51,160 nucleotides of DNA from an uncultured Clostridium sp. (GCA_947648495.1 CANSOA010000014.1:1-51160); one strand, 5' to 3'; counted from the stretch's first letter, positions 17,002 through 26,399 are shown. Program-made: numbers and translations. Notes: generated by a model not told the origin, from the letters alone.

Positions 17002-17898
17002 ATGAATAGAACGATTAAAGGATTAGCATACGAAGGAAAAGTCAGTGTGATTGCGACAGATACGACAGCGCTTACTGAACAAATCCGAAATCTGCATGAT
17101 TTGACGCCAACAACGACTGCTGTATTAGGCAGAGTCGCTACGATTACAGGTATGATGGGCTTGACAGAAATCAAAGAAAAAGAAGATAGCATCACAATTC
17201 AAATCAATGGTCGCGGACCAATTGGTTCAATTGTTTCTACTGTAAAAAGAGAAAATAACAAATCGATTCTAAAAATTTATGCACAAAATCCGAAAGTGGA
17301 ATTGCCACTGAATAAAAATGGGAAAATTGCTGTCGGAGAAGCGGTTGGAAAAGATGGATTTTTGAATATTATCCGAGAAAACGAATTTACAAAAAAAGCA
17401 TATAATGGTTTGGTGCCATTAGTTTCTGGGGAGATTGCAGAAGATTTTACAGAGTATTTTGCGAGGTCTCAACAAAAGCCAACGGTTTTAGCCTTGGGGG
17501 TTTTGATTAATCAAAATGGCGTTAAAAGAAGTGGTGGCTATATGATTCAATTAATGCCAGATGCAACTGAGAATGAAATAACTAAAATTGAACAGGCAAT
17601 TTCAGAAGCTAAGAGTATGAGTGAAATGTTAGCACAAGATATGAGTTTAGAAGAAATTGTTAGAACCGTTACAGGAGATTCAAATGCTCTATTTTTAATC
17701 GACGATTTAGAAATTGACTTTAAGTGTGATTGCTCGAAAAAGCGATTTGCAAAAGGATTGGCTTGCATTGGAAAAGTGGAATTAGACAAAATAATTGAAG
17801 AAGATGGAAAAGCAAATACGAAATGTCATTTTTGTGAAAAAGAATATGATTTTTCAAAAGAAGAGTTGGAAGAAATACGAAATCATTTAGAAAATTAA
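17002..17898 (+). CDS. hslO: Hsp33 redox-regulated chaperone
   Basis: A 298-residue cytoplasmic holdase activated by oxidation and unfolding. The C-terminal zinc centre is visible as CDC (near residue 241) and CHFC (near 275), the C-x-C...C-x2-C pattern of Hsp33. The N-terminal core has LGRVATITGMMG and NGRGPIGSIV. The length is normal. Start ATG follows AAAGGAG. It is followed nine bases later by a dGTPase-like gene. Confidence 0.95.
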   Translation: MNRTIKGLAYEGKVSVIATDTTALTEQIRNLHDLTPTTTAVLGRVATITGMMGLTEIKEKEDSITIQINGRGPIGSIVSTVKRENNKSILKIYAQNPKVELPLNKNGKIAVGEAVGKDGFLNIIRENEFTKKAYNGLVPLVSGEIAEDFTEYFARSQQKPTVLALGVLINQNGVKRSGGYMIQLMPDATENEITKIEQAISEAKSMSEMLAQDMSLEEIVRTVTGDSNALFLIDDLEIDFKCDCSKKRFAKGLACIGKVELDKIIEEDGKANTKCHFCEKEYDFSKEELEEIRNHLEN

Positions 17899-17907
17899 GA
17901 GGAATGT

Positions 17908-19113
17908 ATGAAAAAATTTGAAAATATAGCAACTGTTAAAAATAGTGAAAAATGGAGGAATTCGGTCAAACGTGAGAAAAATTTATATTCGCATGTGTAT
18001 GGGCTTTCGACAATGAGAACAGAATTTGACAGAGATTATACAAGAATTATAAATTGTAATGCATATAAAAGGTTAAAACATAAAACGCAAGTCTTTTTCT
18101 CACCAGAAAATGATCATATATGTACTCGAATCGAACATGTAAATTTGGTGGAGTCAGTAAGTTATACGATTGCAAATTATTTGGGACTAAATACAGAGCT
18201 TACGAAAGCGATTTCAGTTGCACATGATTTGGGGCATAGTCCATTTGGTCATCAAGGGGAGAAAATTTTGTCTGCTATTTCGGAAAAAGAATGTGGCGAA
18301 ACGTTTTGGCATGAGAAAAATGGTCTCCATTTTGTAGATGATATAGAATTGCTTATGGATTTTGAAAATAAAAAAAGAAACTTAAGTTTGACGTATGCTG
18401 TCCGAGATGGGATTATTTCGCATTGTGGCGAGATTGACGAAACATGTCTCAAACCACGAAATGAATGGATTGATTTGTATGATTACAAAGAGCCAAACCA
18501 ATATGCACCTTATACTTGGGAGGCTTGTGTGGTAAAAATTGCAGATAAAATATCGTACATAGGACGTGACATAGAAGATGCAAAAACAATGAAATTAGTG
18601 ACAGATAAGGAACTTGAAAAAATAGATTCTTTGATTGAAAAAATTGATATGAATAACACAAATTTAATTAATTATTTAACGGTTGATTTATGCAAAAATA
18701 GTTTGCCAGAAAAAGGTTTGAGGTTTTCCAAACAAGCGATAGAAATCATGAAATTGATAAAAGATTTTAATTATGAAAAAATTTATCAAAATGAAAAAAT
18801 TTTACCAAGTATTCGCTATTTTAAAGTGGTAATCAATGAGATTTTTTATCTTTTAAAGAATGAATTTAATGGAAAACGTACAATATATAACTTAAAGAAA
18901 CTTAGTAGATATTATCCAAAACTTGCCAATGAGTTTGTGAGTTGGTTAGCCAATTATGCGCTAACAGAAGAGCGAGTGGAACAAAATTATCATAACAAAA
19001 TTATTTATGATTTAGAAAACAAAGAAAGTTATTGCAAAGCGATTATTGATTATATTTCTGGAATGACGGATTCATATATGATAGAAATATATAATGAAAT
19101 TGTTCGCTTTTAG
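17908..19113 (+). CDS. dgt: dGTP triphosphohydrolase-like HD protein
   Basis: A 401-residue HD-superfamily protein. RIEHVNLVESV then AVAHDLGHSPFGHQGE-like AHDLGHSPFGHQG supplies the His...His-Asp metal site; IADKISYIGRDIEDA gives the last conserved Asp. It fits the type-2/3 deoxyguanosinetriphosphate triphosphohydrolase-like family that hydrolyses dNTPs to deoxynucleosides and triphosphate. The substrate preference of Firmicute members is uncertain. It lies in a cluster hslO-dgt-TSCPD gene with short spacers. Confidence 0.85.
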   Translation: MKKFENIATVKNSEKWRNSVKREKNLYSHVYGLSTMRTEFDRDYTRIINCNAYKRLKHKTQVFFSPENDHICTRIEHVNLVESVSYTIANYLGLNTELTKAISVAHDLGHSPFGHQGEKILSAISEKECGETFWHEKNGLHFVDDIELLMDFENKKRNLSLTYAVRDGIISHCGEIDETCLKPRNEWIDLYDYKEPNQYAPYTWEACVVKIADKISYIGRDIEDAKTMKLVTDKELEKIDSLIEKIDMNNTNLINYLTVDLCKNSLPEKGLRFSKQAIEIMKLIKDFNYEKIYQNEKILPSIRYFKVVINEIFYLLKNEFNGKRTIYNLKKLSRYYPKLANEFVSWLANYALTEERVEQNYHNKIIYDLENKESYCKAIIDYISGMTDSYMIEIYNEIVRF

Positions 19114-19137
19114 AAAATAAAAAAGGAGGAAATGAAA

Positions 19138-19395
19138 ATGGAATACAGATTTAAACCGGAAGGGGTATGTTCAAGAGAAATGGCAGTTGATATTGAAAAT
19201 GGAAAAATAAAAAAAGCAGAAATTATTGGAGGTTGTGCGGGAAATACCGTAGGACTTGCGAATTTATTAGAGGGAATGACAATAGAAGAAGCTATTAAAC
19301 GATTAAAAGGAATTCCATGTGGTTATCGAAAAACATCGTGTCCAGACCAGTTTGCTAAAGGGTTAGAGGAAATTCAGAAGAAAGTTAGGGCTTAG
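19138..19395 (+). CDS. TSCPD-domain protein
   Basis: An 85-residue protein with the TSCPD motif (KTSCPDQFAKGL) and conserved cysteines in GVCSRE, GGCAGN and IPCGYRK. This corresponds to the small stand-alone TSCPD family (TIGR03905 type) common in Clostridia, related to the C-terminal domain of class II ribonucleotide reductases. The Cys residues suggest metal binding. I start at ATG 19138, because the upstream ATG at 19132 is only two bases from AGGAGG. Function unknown. Confidence 0.85.
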   Translation: MEYRFKPEGVCSREMAVDIENGKIKKAEIIGGCAGNTVGLANLLEGMTIEEAIKRLKGIPCGYRKTSCPDQFAKGLEEIQKKVRA

Positions 19396-19431
19396 ATTAA
19401 TCTAAGAACGATGATTGTTGCCTAAACTTTA

Positions 19432-19490
19432 ATTATAGCACATTTTTAGAATTTTGTCAAGTTGACAAAACAACAAAAATGTGCTATAAA
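19432..19490. promoter_or_regulatory. Palindromic double promoter element, copy 2
   Basis: A near-perfect 59-bp inverted repeat centred at G19461. Each arm contains a full promoter: plus strand TTGACA (19462-19467), 17 bp, TATAAA (19485-19490); minus strand TTGACA (19460-19455), 17 bp, TATAAT (19437-19432). The -35 boxes are one base apart. Both arms share AAAAATGTGCTATAA. The plus promoter may serve tig; the minus one would give antisense RNA to the TSCPD gene. Confidence 0.7.
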
Positions 19491-19509
19491 AGTTTTATTT
19501 AAAAAATAC

Positions 19510-19537
19510 TTGATTTTTGTGAAATTTATGATATAAT
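19510..19537 (+). promoter_or_regulatory. Proximal promoter of tig
   Basis: TTGATT (19510-19515), a 16-bp spacer and TATAAT (19532-19537), 41 bases before the tig start codon. Confidence 0.65.
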
Positions 19538-19578
19538 AAAAAAACTGTGTGAAATTTAAAAATTTTGGAGGAAATAAA

Positions 19579-21024
19579 ATGAGTGTTAAAGTTGAAAAAA
19601 CAGACAACAAAAATGAGTTAAAATTAGAATTTACAGTAGAAGCCAAAACATTTGAAGAAGGAATGAAAACGGTTTATAAAAAAAATGCAAAATATTTTAG
19701 TATACCGGGCTTTAGAAAAGGTAAAGTTCCAATGAATATGGTAGAAAAATTTTATGGAGCGCAAATCTTTTACGAAGATACCTTTAATGAAATTGTTCCT
19801 GAAATATATGATGAGGCAATCAAGGAAGAAAAATTAGAAGTCGTTAGTCGTCCTGAAATTGATATTGTTCAAATGGAAAAAGGAAAAGATTTGATTTTTA
19901 CGGCGCTTGTACAAACAAAACCTGACGTAAAACTTGGAAAGTATGAAGGAATTGCATTAGAAAAAAATAAATATGAAGTAACAGAGCAGATGATAGAACA
20001 TGAATTAGAGCATATGGCTGATAGAAATTCAAGAATGGTAACGGTAGAAAACAGACCTGCTAAATTGGAAGATACAGTTGTTATTGATTTTTGTGGTTCA
20101 ATCGATGGCAAAGAATTTGAAGGTGGAAAAGCAGAAAATCATGAATTAAAATTAGGAAGTAATACATTTATTCCAGGATTTGAGGACCAAGTTGTTGGTA
20201 TGAAAACAGAACAAGAAAAAGATATTAACGTAAAGTTCCCAGATGAATATTTTTCAAAAGAATTAGCTGGAAAAGAAGCTGTATTTAAAGTAAAAGTTCA
20301 TGAAATCAAAGAAAAAGAATTGCCTAAAATTGATGACGAATTTGCTAAAGATGTCAGCGAATTTGATACATTAAAAGAACTAAAAGCAGATATCAAAGCA
20401 AAAAAAGAAAAGCAAAATGATGAACGTTCTAAAAATGAATTACAAGAAACAGCTGTAAAAGCAGTTGCAGAAAAATCAGAGGTAGACATTCCATCTGGCA
20501 TGATTGAAGCAGAAGTGGACGCTATGGCTGAAGATATGGGACATCGTTTAGCATATCAAGGAATTAGTTTAGAGCAATACTTGAACATGATTGGAAAATC
20601 AATGGAAGATTATAAAAAAGAAAATGAAGAGCCTGCTAAAGAATCGGTAAAAATGAGGTTAGTCTTAGAAGCTATTTCAAAAGATGCGAAAATTGAAGTC
20701 ACAGAAAAAGAAATTGCTGAAAAGATAAAAGAATTAGCTACAGCTTATGGTAGAAAAGAGGAAGAATTAAATAGCAATGAAGAATTAAAGAAAAATATTG
20801 AAGCTAGTATCAAATCAGAAAAATCAATTAATTACATAATTGATCATGCTAAAGTCAAAGAAGTAGTTGCAAAATCTGAAGAATGTGAATGTGGACATGA
20901 CCATGCCCAAAAACAAGAAAAAGCAGAAAAGAAAACTACTAAAAAATCTACTAAAAAAGCGGAAACGACAGAAAAAGAAGATAAGACAGAAAAAAAGACT
21001 ACTAAAAAAGAAACAAAAAAATAA
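19579..21024 (+). CDS. tig: Trigger factor (ribosome-associated chaperone)
   Basis: A 481-residue chaperone and peptidyl-prolyl isomerase binding at the ribosome exit tunnel. GFRKGKVPMNMVEKFYG (near residue 45) is the ribosome-binding signature; an FKBP-type domain (about 160-245) and the C-terminal chaperone arms (to about 425) follow. Start ATG 19579 has TTGGAGG at the right distance; the GTG at 19549 does not. Unusual is the last 50 residues: a Cys/His patch ECECGHDH followed by a Lys/Thr/Glu-rich tail (KKTTKKSTKK, KKTTKKETKK). It is upstream of clpP-clpX as in many bacteria, and separated from them by a terminator. Confidence 0.96.
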   Translation: MSVKVEKTDNKNELKLEFTVEAKTFEEGMKTVYKKNAKYFSIPGFRKGKVPMNMVEKFYGAQIFYEDTFNEIVPEIYDEAIKEEKLEVVSRPEIDIVQMEKGKDLIFTALVQTKPDVKLGKYEGIALEKNKYEVTEQMIEHELEHMADRNSRMVTVENRPAKLEDTVVIDFCGSIDGKEFEGGKAENHELKLGSNTFIPGFEDQVVGMKTEQEKDINVKFPDEYFSKELAGKEAVFKVKVHEIKEKELPKIDDEFAKDVSEFDTLKELKADIKAKKEKQNDERSKNELQETAVKAVAEKSEVDIPSGMIEAEVDAMAEDMGHRLAYQGISLEQYLNMIGKSMEDYKKENEEPAKESVKMRLVLEAISKDAKIEVTEKEIAEKIKELATAYGRKEEELNSNEELKKNIEASIKSEKSINYIIDHAKVKEVVAKSEECECGHDHAQKQEKAEKKTTKKSTKKAETTEKEDKTEKKTTKKETKK

Positions 21025-21033
21025 CTAAAAAGA

Positions 21034-21067
21034 CATCTTAAATATTGTAATATTTAAGATGTTTTTT
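21034..21067 (+). terminator. Rho-independent terminator of tig
   Basis: CATCTTAAATATT and AATATTTAAGATG form a 13-bp stem with a two-base loop, followed by TTTTTT. Confidence 0.85.
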
Positions 21068-21202
21068 ATAAACTGAAAAAATATGTCAAAATTTGCAATA
21101 ATTTCATTGACGAAAATTTAAAATTCTTCTAAAATGGCTTGAAAAAATAATTAATATGTTATATAGTAATACTATTATAAAAAGAAAAGTAGGAGGAAAA
21201 AA

Positions 21203-21805
21203 ATGATAGAAAATAGTTTAGTACCTTATGTAATCGAGCAAACAAGCAGAGGAGAAAGATCGTATGATATTTTTTCCAGATTGTTAAAAGATAGAATTAT
21301 ATTTTTAGCAGAAGATGTAAATTCTGCTTCAGCAAGTTTAGTGGTTGCACAATTGTTGTTTTTGGAATCGGAAGATCCAGATAAAGAAATTTCGTTATAT
21401 ATCAACAGTCCTGGAGGGTCAATCACAGATGGAATGGCGGTTGTTGATACGATTAATTATATTAAATGTCCTGTTTCTACGATTTGTGTAGGAATGGCAG
21501 CGAGTATGGGAGCCGTACTTTTGGCGTCTGGTGCAAAAGGAAAACGTTTTGCTACGCCAAATGCAGAAATATTAATCCATCAACCATTAATTGGCGGTGG
21601 AGGTTTGTCAGGTCAAACAACAGAAATCAAGATTCATGCAGATCACATGGTTCGAACCAGAGAAAAATTAAACAAATTATTAAGTGACCGAACAGGACAA
21701 AGTTTAGAAACCATTGAAAGAGACACAGAAAGAGATAATTACATGACAGCACAAGAAGCTTTAAAATATGGCTTGATTGATGGAATTTTAGATAAAAGGA
21801 ATTAA
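21203..21805 (+). CDS. clpP: ATP-dependent Clp protease proteolytic subunit
   Basis: A 200-residue serine protease subunit that assembles into a 14-mer and works with ClpX or ClpE/ClpC unfoldases. The catalytic Ser101 lies in GMAASMG, His126 in EILIHQP, and Asp in [22 protein letters not shown] forms the oxyanion region. The length is standard. Start ATG follows AGGAGG. clpX follows after 37 bases, probably in the same transcript. Confidence 0.97.
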   Translation: MIENSLVPYVIEQTSRGERSYDIFSRLLKDRIIFLAEDVNSASASLVVAQLLFLESEDPDKEISLYINSPGGSITDGMAVVDTINYIKCPVSTICVGMAASMGAVLLASGAKGKRFATPNAEILIHQPLIGGGGLSGQTTEIKIHADHMVRTREKLNKLLSDRTGQSLETIERDTERDNYMTAQEALKYGLIDGILDKRN

Positions 21806-21842
21806 GATTTGACAAGAAAATTAGAATTAAGGAGGCTTTAAA

Positions 21843-23139
21843 ATGCCAAAAGCGCAAGATAGAAATGTAAAATGTTCTTTTTGTGGGAAACCACAAGAAG
21901 TTGTAAAAAAAATCATTGCTGGACCAGGTGTGTTTATTTGTGATGAATGTGTTGGGTTGTGCCAAGATATTATTGAAGAAGAGATTTACGATGAGGAAGA
22001 AATCGTTGAACAAGTTGAAATGCTAACGCCAGCGGAAATCAAAAAAGTACTAGATGAATATGTAATTCGGGCAAGAAGAAGCAAAAAAGACCTTGTCAGT
22101 AGCAGTTTATAATCATTATAAAAGAATTAATAATTTGGATTTTATGGATGATGTAGAAGTGCAAAAAAGTAATATTTTATTACTGGGTCCAACTGGTTGC
22201 GGAAAAACTTTGCTAGCTCAAACATTGGCTAGAATTTTAAATGTACCATTTGCCATTGCAGATGCCACAACACTTACGGAAGCAGGCTATGTGGGAGAAG
22301 ACGTTGAAAATATTTTGCTAAAATTATTACAAGCGGCGAATTTTGACACAGAAAAAGCACAAAAAGGAATTATCTACATTGATGAAATTGATAAAATCAC
22401 AAGGAAGTCAGAAAATCCGTCGATTACAAGAGATGTAAGTGGTGAAGGTGTTCAGCAAGCATTGCTTAAAATTATTGAGGGAACTGTTGCGTCTGTGCCT
22501 CCGCAAGGTGGTAGAAAACATCCACATCAAGAATTTTTGCAAATCGATACGTCTAATATTTTGTTTATTTGTGGTGGTGCATTTGAAGGTTTAGAAAATA
22601 TTATCAAGGATAGAACTGGAAAAAAATCTATGGGATTTGGGGCTACGATTGAAAGCAAAAAAGATATTAATAAATCTGAAATTTTCAAAAGTTTGTTACC
22701 ACAAGATTTATTAAAATTTGGCTTAATTCCAGAATTTGTAGGAAGATTGCCAATTACAGCGACATTAGATGGCTTGACAAGAGAAGCCTTGATTGATATT
22801 GTGACAAAACCAAAAAATGCTTTGGTAAAACAATATAAAAAATTAGTTGAATTAGATGGTGTAGAACTAGAATTTGAGCCAGATGCGTTAGAAGTAATTG
22901 TGAATAAAGCGATTGAAAGAAACACAGGAGCAAGAGGCTTGCGTTCGATTATCGAGGAAATTATGCGAGATGTGATGTATGATATTCCTTCTAATCCGAA
23001 AATTGCAAAATGTATTATAACAAAGGAAACTGTTGAAGAAAAAAGTCAGCCACAATTGATAATTGATGAAAATAAAAAAAGGGAACCAGTCAAATTAAAG
23101 AAAAAGATCAAAAGTGCCAAAACAGAAGAAACGGCATAA
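21843..23139 (+). CDS. clpX: ClpX AAA+ unfoldase, with one CGGG recoding site
   Basis: The unfoldase that feeds substrates to ClpP. Conventional translation stops after 89 residues. Skipping the C of the in-frame CGG at 22068 gives a continuous 431-residue protein of normal ClpX length. Residues 1-50 hold the zinc-binding domain (CSFC...CDEC); the junction reads [20 protein letters not shown], the very conserved VIGQ motif, with Gly76 from CGGG. Downstream are Walker A GPTGCGKT, Walker [11 protein letters not shown], the pore GYVGEDVE and the RGLRSIIEE sensor-2 region. In the published frame no SD precedes a separate second ORF, so independent re-initiation is unlikely. ClpX would otherwise be lost. 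Confidence 0.88.
22068..22071 (+). other. CGGG recoding site in clpX (Gly76)
   Basis: CGG follows ATT; skipping C gives GGG and the invariant VIGQ motif. Unshifted translation ends 13 codons later. Confidence 0.9.
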
Positions 23140-23148
23140 GGAGGAAAA

Positions 23149-23667
23149 ATGGATTTTTTACAGCTAGCCCAAAAAAGATATTCTTGCAGAAAGTTTTTGC
23201 CAAAAGAAGTGGAAATAGAAATAATTCAAAAAGTTTTAGAAGCAGGAAGGTTAGCGCCAACAGCTTGTAATTTTCAGCCACAAAGAATTTTGGTCATAAC
23301 AGATGAAAACAAACGCGAAGCGCTAAAAGAATGTACCAAATTTACGTTTGATGCGCCTGTTATTTTAGCGATATGCTACGACAAAGAAGAATCATGGAAA
23401 AGAAAATACGATGGGCAAGATGAAGGAATTGTAGATGCTGGAATTGTTTCAACTCATATGATGCTAGAAATTACGCATTTGGGATTAGGTTCGACCTGGG
23501 TCGCTTCTTTTGACCCTAATAAAGCCAGACAAATATTGAATATTCCAGAGCATTTGGAGCTTGTTAATTTATTGCCATTTGGCTATCCTGCAGAAAATGA
23601 TGTACCAAGTGAGATGCATGAGAAAAGAAAGCAAATAGAAGAAATAGCTTTTTGGAATGAATTTTAA
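23149..23667 (+). CDS. Nitroreductase-family flavoprotein
   Basis: A 172-residue protein of the FMN-dependent nitroreductase family. RYSCRKF (residues 10-16) and GRLAPTACNFQPQRI match the FMN-phosphate binding region, and GLGSTWVASFDP and LPFGYPAEN the later family motifs. Members reduce nitro-compounds, quinones or flavins with NAD(P)H; the substrate here is unknown. SD AAGGAGG overlaps the clpX end, ten bases away, so it may be co-transcribed. It ends at a shared bidirectional terminator. Confidence 0.85.
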   Translation: MDFLQLAQKRYSCRKFLPKEVEIEIIQKVLEAGRLAPTACNFQPQRILVITDENKREALKECTKFTFDAPVILAICYDKEESWKRKYDGQDEGIVDAGIVSTHMMLEITHLGLGSTWVASFDPNKARQILNIPEHLELVNLLPFGYPAENDVPSEMHEKRKQIEEIAFWNEF

Positions 23668-23689
23668 TTTTATTAGTTTAAAGAAAAAG

Positions 23690-23726
23690 AGTGTTAACAA
23701 ACATTTAATTTTGTTAACACTTTAAT
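23690..23726. terminator. Bidirectional terminator
   Basis: AGTGTTAACAAA and TTTGTTAACACT form a 12-bp stem, with T-rich sequence on both strands. It lies between the converging nitroreductase and M14 peptidase genes. Confidence 0.8.
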
Positions 23727-23728
23727 TT

Positions 23729-25004
23729 TTATTGCAACATGCCTAAAACTAAAATTCCTAAATTTTCACGATAAATTCCATCAAATTGAGAAATTGGAAT
23801 TGGATTCGTACCTAGACCGACCTCAATTGTAAATCCAGGACGATTGTAATAATACACAAACCAATCCTTATATCCAGCAAAACTAGATGAAGTTGGGACT
23901 TCTTCCACAGTGTAGCCAGAAACTTGTGCAAAAAGGTTTGCTATTTGTGTAGAATTTGGCGGAGTAATGTCTTGATATTTGTAGTAAATCACTCGACCTT
24001 GCGTATGATAAGTAATCATTAATTCAAAATTATGGCGTAAAGTAAAATTATAAAGCGCGACAGACTCTGGGGCAGTCAGTGGTCCATAGCCTACAAAATC
24101 ACGTGGCGCAGGTTTATCAAATCCTTGTGCGTATTTAATTTCTTTGGCTTGTTCCCAACCTGCTGGAAATTGGAGATTTAGGTCAATTCCTTCAATATTT
24201 GCCTTCCAGCCACTCGGAAATGGAATATCTGGAAAATTATTGCTAATTGCTTGTGCCTCAGAATATGCACGAGAACCTTCTGTAATTGAACCAGTAACCA
24301 AATCCACACCATCTGGATTAACCATTGGAACCAAGTAAAGTGAAACTTCTGAAAATAATTCACGTGGATCTTTTCCATAAATTTGCATACCATTTACATA
24401 ACTTTTTGATAAATTCTCTAAAAATTTCATCAGAAGCGGTGTTGTTATCCACTCATTTCCGATGTGTCGAAGCACAATAAAATACTTCTTTTGAACCTTC
24501 TCCAAAACGAACTACTGGAATGTTTTTCCCTAAAACACTCGTACCAATCAGTGAAATTTCAAGAAACGGATAAATTGTCTTGAGTGCCGATAAATTCATT
24601 TCCATAAAATCCGAAGTGTAACTAATATTTGTCGGAACAACGCTACCAAAAGGAACAATAATTTGTTGACCAATTTGAATATTGTCTGGATCAATATCTG
24701 GATTGGCAAAAATAATGCTGTCCACTGTCGTAGAAAAATTTCTTGCAATTCGTGTAAGTGTGTCGCCACTTTTTACTGTATAATTGGTATAGCCATTTAT
24801 GTAGGGAAATAGAGCATTCCAAGTATTGTTTCCAACAATTCCATCACTTGTTAAACCAAAATTTCTTTGAAAATTTTTAACCGCATTTTCTGTTTGTATT
24901 CCAAAATTTCCATCAATTGCACTATTGTAAAATCCCAATTTTTTTAAAGTACTTTGCAAAAGTTCAACATAGGGACCAGTTGAATTTAAACGTAAAATAA
25001 CCAT
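23729..25004 (-). CDS. LysM/M14 zinc peptidase, with one CGGA recoding site
   Basis: A cell-wall peptidase, 424 residues after skipping the C of CGG at codon 182. Domains: peptidoglycan-binding type 1 (about 1-65, [17 protein letters not shown]), LysM (about 75-118, [19 protein letters not shown]) and a zinc carboxypeptidase M14 domain (about 130-424). The shift restores [16 protein letters not shown], where His181 and Glu184 are the first two zinc ligands of HxxE; a later His in TYHTQGRV and Glu in TIEVGLG complete the site. The architecture matches gamma-D-glutamyl-diaminopimelate endopeptidases of spore formers. Unshifted, the first reading frame ends two codons after the site and the M14 motif is destroyed. 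Confidence 0.85.
24458..24461 (-). other. CGGA recoding site in the M14 peptidase (Gly182)
   Basis: On the minus strand CAT-CGG-AAA-TGA. Skipping C gives CAT GGA AAT GAG, the conserved zinc-binding HGNE. Confidence 0.9.
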
Positions 25005-25101
25005 TTTTCAAAAATCCTTTCCTAATTTTGCAAAACATTTGCCTTGCTTTTTTATGTATCATATGAAAAAAAATAAAATGTGTGAATTTTTCTTAAAACA
25101 C

Positions 25102-25142
25102 TTGACATTTGAAAATAAACTGTATATACTGTATATATACAC
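25102..25142 (+). promoter_or_regulatory. Promoter and operator of the GntR-ABC operon
   Basis: TTGACA (25102-25107), 17 bp, TATACT (25125-25130). The -10 is covered by TGTATATACTGTATATATAC, a palindromic TGTATATA...TATATACA site of the kind bound by YtrA-type GntR regulators. Autoregulation is likely. Confidence 0.75.
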
Positions 25143-25163
25143 ACTAATAAAAAAGGAGAAAAT

Positions 25164-25538
25164 ATGAATCTTATCATCAGCAACTCAAGTAATATTCCGA
25201 TTTATCAACAAATTAAAGAGCAAATACGAAATAAAATCATAGCTAACGAATTAAAAAAAGCGGAACAATTGCCCTCCATTCGAAATTTAGCAAAAGACTT
25301 AAGAATTAGTGTCATCACTACCAAAAATGCGTATGAAGAACTGGAAAAAGAAGGATTTGTGCACACGATTCCTGGAAAAGGAACGTATGTAACTGGCAAA
25401 AATGTAGAAATCATACGAGAAGAGCAGTTGCAAAAAATAGAAAATTTAATGGATACAGCCGTATCCATCGCCAAAATAAGCAATATTTCAAAAGCAGAAA
25501 TACAAAATATGTTAGATATAATTTATGAGGAGGAATAA
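25164..25538 (+). CDS. GntR-family (YtrA subfamily) transcriptional regulator
   Basis: A 124-residue DNA-binding protein: winged helix (about 8-75, IYQQIKEQIRNKI, LPSIRNLAKDLRISVITTKNAYEELEKEGF) with a short C-terminal dimerisation helix, the YtrA layout. Such regulators repress an ABC transporter operon that often responds to cell-wall stress. It is the first gene of an operon with the ATPase two bases downstream; the palindrome over its promoter is the likely binding site. Confidence 0.9.
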   Translation: MNLIISNSSNIPIYQQIKEQIRNKIIANELKKAEQLPSIRNLAKDLRISVITTKNAYEELEKEGFVHTIPGKGTYVTGKNVEIIREEQLQKIENLMDTAVSIAKISNISKAEIQNMLDIIYEEE

Positions 25539-25540
25539 AA

Positions 25541-26398
25541 ATGGAAAATGTATTACAAATCAGAAATCTATGCAAAAATTACAAAGGATTTGCCCTAAAA
25601 AATATCAATTTAGAATTGCCAAAAGGTATGATTATGGGGCTTATCGGAGAAAATGGAGCAGGAAAATCAACTACCATCAAAGCAATTTTAAATATCATTC
25701 ATACTGACAGTGGAGAAATCACGATTTTTGGTATGTCAAATCAAAAAGACGAAAAACGAATCAAAGAAGACATCGGTGTTGTTTTAGATGACAGCTTTTT
25801 GTCCGAATATTTAAACCCAAATGACCTAAACAAGATTATGACAAAAATGTATAAAAATTGGGACGAAAAACTCTATTTTCAATATATCGAAGATTTTAAA
25901 TTACCCAAAGACAAAATTGCTAAAGAATATTCCAGTGGCATGAAAATGAAACTAAAAATTGCAGTCGCTTTATCCCATCATCCTAGATTGCTTATTCTAG
26001 ATGAACCAACGTCAGGACTAGACCCAGTTGCCAGAAATGAAATATTGGATATTTTTCAAGATTTTATACAAGACGAGGAACATTCCATTTTAGTTTCTAG
26101 CCATATTACCTCAGATTTAGAGCACATTGCAGACTATATTACGTTTATCAATCAAGGCGAAATGGTTCTTAGCAAAACGCGTGACGAATTATTAGAAAAA
26201 TATGGAATTGTCAAATGTTCCAAAGAAGATTTTGAAAAAATTCAAAAAACTGATTTTGTAAAATACAAGAAAAACCGCTATGAATATGATGTTTTAGTAG
26301 AAGACAAATCTGAATTTGGGCAAAAATATAAAGCTCTTGTAATTGATAAACCAAGTTTAGAAGATATTATGCTAATTTATATAAAGGGGGAAAAATAA
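25541..26398 (+). CDS. ABC transporter ATP-binding protein
   Basis: A 285-residue ATPase. Walker A GENGAGKST near residue 37, signature YSSGMKMKLKIAVAL near 133, Walker B LLILDEPTSGLDP near 152, and switch His in VSSHI. The C-terminal 70 residues are a regulatory extension. It pairs with the membrane protein two bases downstream and is controlled by the GntR gene upstream. The substrate is unknown; by context, lipid or antimicrobial-peptide stress is likely. Confidence 0.92.
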   Translation: MENVLQIRNLCKNYKGFALKNINLELPKGMIMGLIGENGAGKSTTIKAILNIIHTDSGEITIFGMSNQKDEKRIKEDIGVVLDDSFLSEYLNPNDLNKIMTKMYKNWDEKLYFQYIEDFKLPKDKIAKEYSSGMKMKLKIAVALSHHPRLLILDEPTSGLDPVARNEILDIFQDFIQDEEHSILVSSHITSDLEHIADYITFINQGEMVLSKTRDELLEKYGIVKCSKEDFEKIQKTDFVKYKKNRYEYDVLVEDKSEFGQKYKALVIDKPSLEDIMLIYIKGEK

Positions 26399-26399
26399 A

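Noticed and set aside
21843..23139. Two clpX genes (zinc-domain protein and AAA+ protein)
   Set aside because: The second ORF start is internal to conserved ClpX sequence and lacks an SD; skipping one C joins them at VIGQ.
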